From NCBI GenBank assembly GCA_003241055.1, contig QFOD01000018.1, positions 113,922 to 177,921 on the forward strand: a stretch of DNA of 64,000 nt, written 5' to 3'. Source of the stretch: Roseateles depolymerans (GTDB lineage Bacteria; Pseudomonadota; Gammaproteobacteria; Burkholderiales; Burkholderiaceae_C). The notes under the pieces were generated by a model, which searched no databases, had not been told where the DNA came from, and worked only from the letters and a program-made list of their open reading frames with translations. Both the position numbers and the translations under genes were made by a program. Positions 58,356 to 64,000 of the stretch are shown here, in pieces; position 1 is the stretch's first letter, and each line of letters opens with the position of its first letter.

Positions 58356-58715
58356 ATGCATAGCTTCGACCACACCGGCCTGATCCAGAGCATCAACCAG
58401 GGTATCCAGCCGCTGCGCAAGTCTCAATCCGAGGCGATGCAAGGTTTCAGCCAACTCGCGAAAGCGTCCATGGCCGAAGGCCAAATCAGCTCCAAGTACA
58501 AGGAACTGATCGCCCTGGCCATCGGCATCACCCAGCACTGCTCGGGCTGTATCGGCTTTCACGTCAAGGCTCTGCAGAAGCTCGGGTGCACGCGCACTGA
58601 GCTTGAGGAGATGCTGACGGTATGCGTCTACATGGGAGGTGGCCCCGCTCTGATGTACGCCGCAGAAACCATGCAGGCCTGGGATGCGATGGCCGGAGGT
58701 ATCCCGGCTAGCTAA
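58356..58715 (+). CDS. AhpD-like carboxymuconolactone decarboxylase-family protein
   Basis: 119 aa. The CSGC pair (C62, C65) followed by H69 forms the AhpD-type redox site in HCSGCIGFHVKALQKLG. It could reduce peroxides, or here persulfides or disulfides, linked to the BigR regulon. Last gene of the bigR operon by spacing (15 bp after DUF2892). Confidence 0.87.
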   Translation: MHSFDHTGLIQSINQGIQPLRKSQSEAMQGFSQLAKASMAEGQISSKYKELIALAIGITQHCSGCIGFHVKALQKLGCTRTELEEMLTVCVYMGGGPALMYAAETMQAWDAMAGGIPAS

Positions 58716-58759
58716 GCGCGACCCCAGATCCGCAGGGGCTCTTCACGCGATGCGACGTG

Positions 58760-60790
58760 TCAGCTCCTGTGAATCGCCTCGTCTATGGCCTGCAGCAGAT
58801 CGTTGCGCCTGAAAGGCTTCGCCACGCAGCGAAACCAGGCAATCTGCTCCTCACCCGTGCCCTCTTGCAGTTGCGCGCTGGCACTGATCGCAATCACCGG
58901 AATGTCAGCCGTTCGTTCGTGCTGCGAGAGCAACCGGAACGCCTGGCGGCCAGTCAGCGCAGGCATTTGGTTGTCCATGAGGATGACGGAAGGCTCATGC
59001 GCAATCGCCATCGCAATGCCTTCTCGACCGTTGCTGGCGGTGAGAAGGCGCAAATCGGGTCGAGCGGCCAACTGTGCCTGCACGAGCTCTTGGCTGGGAA
59101 GGTCGTCCTCGACCAGCAGCACCGTGTGTTGCTGCACGTGGTCGCCACCAAACACCGTGATTCGTTCCTCGGCAGGGACAGCTCCACAGGAGAGTCGTCG
59201 AATATCAGATCGACCCAGAAGCAAGTCCCGACCCCAGGCAAGCTGCTCACGCCGATGCGTCCGCCCATCAACTCAATCAGGTGCTTGGTGACGACCAGGC
59301 CCAGTCCTGTGCCCTCGACAGCATCAGGCCCCTCTTTCGTACGGCCCAAGCGATTGAAGGGCTCGAAGAGGTGTGAAATCTGATCCTGGCTCAGCCCCGC
59401 TCCGCTGTCGCTGACCTCAATGCGCAAACGCTCATGATCAAGAGGGTGGGCAACGAGCGTGAGCGTTCCGTCTGGCCTGTTGTACTTGACGGCATTGGAT
59501 AGCAGGTTGAGCAGCACTTGCTTCAAGCGCGTTCGGTCCGCCACCACCCTGATGCGTTCGTCAGGCGTTTCGAAGTTGATCGTCAGCCCACGCGCCCGTG
59601 CTTGCGTCGCCACCATGGTCATGCATTCTTCCAGCAGCGTGTGAAGTGGCCAGCGCCGGAGGTCGAACTCAAGCTTGCCCGCCTCGATACGAGCGAGATT
59701 CATCAGCTCGTCGATCAGCGCTAGCAGGTGTTCCCCTGCCTTGTGGATGTGCGCATTGAAACCAGCCTGCTTCTCCGCGGGAAAACTATGGCCAGGCGAT
59801 GAAAGCAGCTGCGAGAAGCCGATGATGGCATTGAGCGGCGTGCGCAGCTCATGGCTCATGCGGGTCGGTCAAGAATTCCGTCTTGGCGTGATTGGCATGC
59901 TCAGCCGCTTCGATGGCTTGAACCAGTTCACGGTTGGTCGTCTCCAACTGCGCGGTGCGCGATGCGACACGATGCTCGAGGTCTTCGTTGAGGCTACGGA
60001 CGACAGCTTCGGTGGCCTTCTGCGCCGTCACGTCCTGCAAGGTGCTGAACCAACGTGTGCTCCCGACCTCGGCGATGCGCTCGACGGGTTCAATGACCTG
60101 AGCCACCTGAAGGGCCTCGCCATCGGGGCGGGCCAGGCGGTACTCGATCTCAACTTTGGCACCGGTCTGCACGGCTTGGACCAGCGCGCTCCTGAAAGCG
60201 TCCTGGTCTTCCGCGTGCACCAACCGCTCCATCCACTCGAGAACCGTGCGGGGCATCGCTTCCACCGTGCACCCCGCCAGCAAGGGCAGGGTTTCGGACC
60301 AGTCCTCGAATGAACCATCAGCCCGAGTCACGACGTGCGCAAGCTTCGCAATCCCCTGCGCGCGACGAAGACCTGCTTCGCGCTCGGAGAGTGCAGCCTC
60401 TGCCAGCACACGTTTCGTCACATCCAACGGCGCGACCATCCGGGCGGGGCGAGTGCCGTACAGAAGTTCGTGCGACGTGATCTCGACGTAGATGAGACGG
60501 CCATCCTTGAGACGATGCCGCCATATGCCGCTGCTGAAGACCTCAGCTGGCGTGAGACGCACGGACCGTTCGACCGCTGCGATGTCCTCGGGTGGACGGA
60601 TGTCGCGGATGCTCATCGAGAGGAACTCGTCTCTCGTGTAGCCGTACCTTTGGCATGCGACCTCGTTGACGTCCAGGAACTTCAGCGTTTGAAGATCGTA
60701 GATCCACATCGGCACCGGGTTGGCCTCGAACAACCGCTGGTACCACTGAGCCGCCGCCACACCGACCGGCACTCCTGCCAGTGAAGCCAC
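58760..60790 (-). pseudogene. PAS–hybrid histidine kinase, frameshifted twice
   Basis: Read 5' to 3' on the minus strand, a PAS domain (ANPVPMWIYDLQTLKFLDVNE), a second PAS and a coiled coil run to about 59,865. The frame then breaks at KTEFLTDPHEP just before the H-box, which continues in another frame as MSHELRTPLNAIIGFSQLL with N, G1 and G2 boxes (GTGLGLVVTKHLIELMGGRIG). A second break near 59,180–59,200 moves the receiver domain (TVLLVEDDLPSQELV, LMDNQMPALTG, AKPF) to a third frame. The start is a GTG at 60790 lying in a hairpin, so it is uncertain. Probably inactive. Confidence 0.75.
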
Positions 60791-61067
60791 GCGTAACGTG
60801 GCTCGTCCGACTCTAGCTAACTACGCCGTGCGCGTCGACTTTCGTCTGCGCGGCTCGACGACACGTCGTAATCGATTGCCCGGCCTGCATACAACGCAGA
60901 CGCCACAAGCTAGAGAGGTCAGCCAGCGCTGCGTGCAGCGTGAACGAGCGTCCCTGCGGCACCCGATGCCCTCCCGCCTCGCAGGCGAACATCTCCAGCA
61001 ACAATTGATGACCTGACGTCGCTTTCGGCAATTCACTCCCAGCGCGCCTTCGGGTGCGTAGCCGCGC
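60791..61067. other. Non-coding gap between kinase remnant and oxidoreductase gene
   Basis: No gene with support. The only structure seen is a hairpin AGCCACG-cgtaa-CGTGGCT at 60785–60803, overlapping the kinase start codon. No promoter was recognised. Confidence 0.35.
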
Positions 61068-61706
61068 TCACATGAAATACGGCTTGTCGCTGTCGCTGCC
61101 CGGCTTGTTGACGCCCAGGCTTTCACCGACATGCAGCTCCGGGTGGGTGACGATCTGCGCAATCAGGTTGCCCACGCTCCTGCGAGAAACCACGGTGCCC
61201 TTGAAGGGCTGCCCCTTGGTCGTCAGCTCGTAGTCGACCTCGTCCTCATCCGTCAGCCAGGCCGGGCGCACGAGGGTGTACGCCAGACCGGAGGCCTCGA
61301 TAGCGTCTGCTGCACGGCGGAACGGCTTGAGGTCTTCGCCGATGGTGGCGCGGTTCCAGTCACCGAACTTGCCTGGCACCTCGTCGTAGATGCCCAGCGA
61401 CAGCACGAAGACCAGGCGCTTGACGCCTTCAGCCTCCATGGCGGCGATGACCGCCTTGGCCTGCTTGTCCAGGTCGTCGCCCGTGAGGTTGGCATAGACG
61501 ACGTCCTGGCCGGCCAAGGCTTGTCGCAGCAGCTTCTTGTCCAGCACGCTGCCGATGACGACCTTGGCGTTCGCTGGCTCCTTGCCAGAGAGCTTCCTGG
61601 GGTCACGCATCAGCAAGGTCTGGTGGACGCTCTTGTCGCCGGCCAGCGACCGAACCACCCATCGAGCGATTTGCCCGCTGGCGCCGAGGATGAGGACGTT
61701 CTTCAC
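61068..61706 (-). CDS. NAD(P)-binding SDR-like oxidoreductase (NmrA type)
   Basis: 212 aa from a GTG at 61706 giving MKNVLILGASGQIARWVVRSL, the dinucleotide motif of atypical short-chain dehydrogenases. Further marks are VVIGSVLDKKLL, YANLTGDD and LVRPAWLTDE. The catalytic Tyr/Lys pair of classical SDRs is not evident. The start overlaps the hydrolase stop (GTGA), so it is coupled to the alpha/beta hydrolase gene. Confidence 0.85.
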   Translation of the reverse strand: MKNVLILGASGQIARWVVRSLAGDKSVHQTLLMRDPRKLSGKEPANAKVVIGSVLDKKLLRQALAGQDVVYANLTGDDLDKQAKAVIAAMEAEGVKRLVFVLSLGIYDEVPGKFGDWNRATIGEDLKPFRRAADAIEASGLAYTLVRPAWLTDEDEVDYELTTKGQPFKGTVVSRRSVGNLIAQIVTHPELHVGESLGVNKPGSDSDKPYFM

Positions 61707-62626
61707 AGTCGTTCCTTGAGGAAGGGAATGACCTTGGCCAGGGCGATGCCGACCGGCTCGGGCTGGTCGTACAGGTCGTAGTGCGACCACCCCTCGACCA
61801 CGACGAGGTGCTTGTCTTTCGAGGCTGCACGGCCATGGATTTCCATGCCGTCGCGGTAGGCGCCGAAGCCGCCGGGCTTGTCGCCGAACACCACCATCAT
61901 CGGCTGCGTCAACAGGGTCTCGGCGAAGGCGAAGGCGTCCCAGGCGATGTTGGTGGCCGCGTGCGAGAACAGCATCCGCGTGCCCGAGTTCGATTGCGGG
62001 TTGCGGTTGCGGTAGTAGTCGGTCGCCTCCAGCACATCAATGTCAGCGATGCCTGCGGCCTTGCCCGCTTCGATGCTCTCGGGCAGGAAGATGTCGACCC
62101 GCTGCTCGCCGCCGGCGTTCTCGGCCGTGCGTTGTGCAGCCATCGCCTCGAGCGTGCCGACGGGATTGAAGCCGCTGAAACCCTCACGGAAGAGGCGGCC
62201 GAAGTTGACGCCGGTGATGCTGACCAGTGCCTTGATCCGCTTGTCGATGATGGTGGTCTTGATCGAATAGCCGCCGCCCCCGCAGATGCCCAGGATGCCA
62301 ATCCGCTCCGGGTCGACGTAAGGCAGGCGCTGCATGTAGTCGATCACGTCGCGATAGTCGCGAACGCGCTGCTCAGCGTCCTCGATCCAGCGCGGCGAGC
62401 CACCGCTGCCGCCCTGGAAGCTGGCATCGGGCACCACGACGACGAAGCCGGCCTCGGCCAGTGCAGCGCCGTAGATGTTGCCTGCCGTCTGCTCCTTGCA
62501 GCTGCCGATTGGGTGGTTGGAAATGACGGCCGGGTAGTGGCGCGCCGCATCGAATCCCGGGGGAAAGTGGATGTTGGCGGCGATGTCCCAGGTCATGCCG
62601 GGATTACGAATGCTGACGGTTTCCAT
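61703..62626 (-). CDS. Alpha/beta hydrolase (YcjY/dienelactone-hydrolase type)
   Basis: 307 aa. The nucleophile elbow reads GILGICGGGGY with a cysteine in the nucleophile position; catalytic His is in VEGWSHYDLYDQPE, and Asp is likely before it. NHPIGSCKEQTAGNIYGAALAEAGF is typical of this DUF1100-like family. Substrate unknown. It is 48 bp downstream of a degenerate paralogue and upstream of the oxidoreductase. Confidence 0.85.
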   Translation of the reverse strand: METVSIRNPGMTWDIAANIHFPPGFDAARHYPAVISNHPIGSCKEQTAGNIYGAALAEAGFVVVVPDASFQGGSGGSPRWIEDAEQRVRDYRDVIDYMQRLPYVDPERIGILGICGGGGYSIKTTIIDKRIKALVSITGVNFGRLFREGFSGFNPVGTLEAMAAQRTAENAGGEQRVDIFLPESIEAGKAAGIADIDVLEATDYYRNRNPQSNSGTRMLFSHAATNIAWDAFAFAETLLTQPMMVVFGDKPGGFGAYRDGMEIHGRAASKDKHLVVVEGWSHYDLYDQPEPVGIALAKVIPFLKERL

Positions 62627-62674
62627 GATGTGTTCCTGACCGAAGCGTGATGGTCGGACTGGCTCTGGGGCGGC

Positions 62675-63587
62675 TCAGGCTGCCAGCTTGGCGCGGAAGA
62701 AGGGGGCGAGCACCGACACCGCTTCGTCGACGTACTTGGGCACGTCGTACAGCGACATGTGGTTGGCGCCCTCGACGACGTGCAACGTCTTGTCCGTGCT
62801 CGCCGCACGCGCCAGCAGGTCGTCGCTCATCCACTTGCTGCCGGCCACGCTGCCCGCGACGGCCAGGATGGGCTGGGTGAGGAACGCCTCGGCCAGGTGG
62901 TAGGCGTCATACGTGATGATCTGGTTGAGGTTGCGGGCCAGCGCATAGCCCGGGGCGCGGGGGTGCTCGGCGCGGGGCGTGTGGTAATACTCCCAGGCCT
63001 CGGCCAGCTCGGCATTGGGGGCGTCTTCCTTCTTCAGCGGGGCCAGCGGGATGGTGACGAGTTCCGGCCTGCCGGCGTCGGACGTGCGAGCGTTGGAACC
63101 GAAGTCCAGATAGCCCACAGCGTCGGCGTCCTTGACGTTGTTCTCCCAGCCGTTGCGGAACATCTGGCCGATGTTCACCGCGCTCACCATGCCCAGCGCC
63201 TTGATGCGGCGGTCGTTGATGGCGGCGTTGGCGCTGTAGCCCGATGCCCATGGCGCCGATCTTGGCTTGGTCGACGTAGGGCAGCGTGGTCAGGTAGTCG
63301 ATGACGGCGCTGACGTCTTCGGTGCTGATGTGCGGGTTCTCGAGCTGGCGCGGTTCGCCCGAGCTCGCGCCCTGGTAGGAGCGGTCGAACGCGATGGCGA
63401 CCAAGCCGTTCTCGGCCAGCTTGCTCGCGTACAGGCCGGCGGTCTGCTCCTTCACGCCGCCGCCCGGGTGGGAGACGACGACGGCCGCGTACTTCTTCGA
63501 CTCGTCGAAGCCGACAGGAAAGTGGACGGTGGCGGCCATCGTGATGCCCTGGCCGTTGAGGTTCTTGAAGGTGACGTTGGTGGACAT
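62675..63587 (-). pseudogene. Second alpha/beta hydrolase with deleted nucleophile elbow
   Basis: Starts MSTNVTFKNLNGQGITMAATVHFP with GGAGTG 7 nt before the ATG and aligns with its intact neighbour. At about 63,236 the frame reads IGAMGIG, then shifts; the next frame continues GYSANAAINDRRIKALGMVSAVNIGQMF to a normal C-terminus ending APFFRAKLAA. Compared with the neighbour's GICGGGGY, about 11 nt are missing, including the nucleophile codon. It is therefore inactive by both frameshift and active-site loss. Confidence 0.82.
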
Positions 63588-63710
63588 GGATTCACTCCGG
63601 TGGGGTTGAAGACGTCGTCTGATGGCTGCGACGTGGATGAATCCTAGAAATTGGATTGAGTTTGATAAACGGCCTTTCGGAGACATGACTGCGTAGCTAA
63701 ACTAAACAAT

Positions 63711-63902
63711 ATGCCCATCGAGCCGTCACTGCTCTCCTCGCTGACCTGGTTTGCGCACATCGCCCGCCACCGCAGCTTCACCAAGGCGGCGACGGAGATG
63801 GAGGTGACTCGCGCGGCGCTGTCGCAGCATCTGAAGGGCCTCGAAGAGCGCCTGGGCGTGAGGTTGCTGAACCGGACGACACGGGACATGTCGCTGACAC
63901 AG
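63711..63902 (+). pseudogene. LysR-family regulator truncated by an insertion sequence
   Basis: Only the winged helix remains (WFAHIARHRSFTKAATEMEVTRAALSQHLKGLEERLGVRLLNRTTRDMSLTQ, about 64 residues). Right after SLTQ, where LysR proteins continue with a Gly- and Tyr-rich linker, the sequence becomes IS-type repeats and the frame soon stops at 63947. It is divergent from the hydrolase genes and was probably their regulator. Confidence 0.82.
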
Positions 63903-64000
63903 TGGGTATTCCGGACCAACGTGACCGCTCGTTCTGGCCCAACGTGACCGACGGTTCTGGTCGATCGTGACCGGCCGTTCTGGTTGATCGTGACCGATTC
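63903..64000. mobile_element. End of an IS21-family-like insertion sequence
   Basis: From 63918 a 23-bp unit is repeated in tandem three times plus a partial copy: 63918–63940, 63941–63963, 63964–63986 and 63987–64000, each with (A/T)CGTGACCG and GTTCTGG blocks. IS21 elements have such multiple terminal repeats that bind the IstA transposase. The boundary with LysR is about 63903. The istA/istB genes would lie beyond the window. Confidence 0.72.

Larger units (their letters stand above)
52610..64000. mobile_element. Genomic island integrated at dusA (right end outside window)
   Basis: Includes the integrase, a chemoreceptor remnant, the sulfide/persulfide module, a broken hybrid kinase, hydrolase/oxidoreductase genes and an IS21-like end. 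Base composition and codon use are less GC-rich than to the left, and four of its genes are broken, while none is to the left. The right boundary is not seen. Confidence 0.7.

Noticed and set aside
58760..59224. Receiver domain as an independent response regulator gene
   Set aside because: Possible GTG starts exist but none has a ribosome site, and the frame joins naturally to the kinase after one frameshift.
63644..63919. A 91-codon minus-strand frame opposite the LysR remnant
   Set aside because: No recognisable features; the LysR helix-turn-helix on the plus strand explains the open frame.
54000..64000. A second copy of the dusA attachment core
   Set aside because: Looked for repeats of the sequence encoding APMMDWTDRH on both strands; none was recognised in the window.

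Overview
The window is GC-rich (roughly two thirds G+C outside the right-hand island). Its gene content (E. coli-like MalKEFG, a glucokinase–HexR fusion, a PEP-CTERM protein, the kynBUA operon, RdgC) suggests a betaproteobacterium of the order Burkholderiales, probably near Roseateles, Mitsuaria or Rubrivivax. This placement comes from protein family knowledge, not from a search. No rRNA, tRNA or CRISPR array was seen.

Left third (1–25,100): an alpha-glucan locus. On the minus strand glgP-glgB-glgX-malQ handle cytoplasmic glycogen and maltodextrin. Divergently, malK-malE-malF-malG encode a complete maltodextrin importer, followed by a secreted GH13 hydrolase, an aldo/keto reductase and a periplasmic-binding-like protein. 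Next come a flavin-dependent halogenase and a large TonB-dependent receptor, then glucokinase and a divergent glucokinase–RpiR/HexR fusion. The proposed flow is: outer-membrane uptake by the receptor, periplasmic cleavage by the GH13 enzyme, import by MalEFGK, breakdown by MalQ/GlgP/GlgX, and phosphorylation by the two glucokinases. Four copies of a 15-bp palindrome of HexR type lie in the glgP/malK, receptor/glk and glk/glk-hexR intergenic regions, so the fusion protein is the likely local regulator. No MalT or LacI-family regulator is present.

Middle (25,200–52,670): chromosomal housekeeping and catabolic genes. These include glutaminyl cyclotransferase, glutaryl-CoA dehydrogenase with a divergent LysR regulator, kynBUA for tryptophan degradation, hslO with a gamma-carbonic anhydrase, a PEP-CTERM protein, and a same-strand run (DUF455 protein, two EamA transporters, phytase-like esterase, PIG-L deacetylase, aspartoacylase-like hydrolase). 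Two glutathione transferases, rdgC, a metal-type two-component system, a TonB receptor with a His-rich partner, rhlE/CYTH, ogt and dusA follow.

Right end (about 52,610–64,000): a genomic island inserted at the 5' end of dusA. It carries a tyrosine integrase and a compact sulfide/persulfide module: a persulfide dioxygenase divergent from bigR, two YeeE/YedE half-transporters, a DUF2892 protein and an AhpD-like protein. The rest is decaying. The chemoreceptor, hybrid histidine kinase, second alpha/beta hydrolase and terminal LysR gene are all broken, the last by the end of an IS21-type element that runs off the window. The BigR intergenic region is notable: two antiparallel sigma-70 promoters overlap almost completely inside one palindrome.
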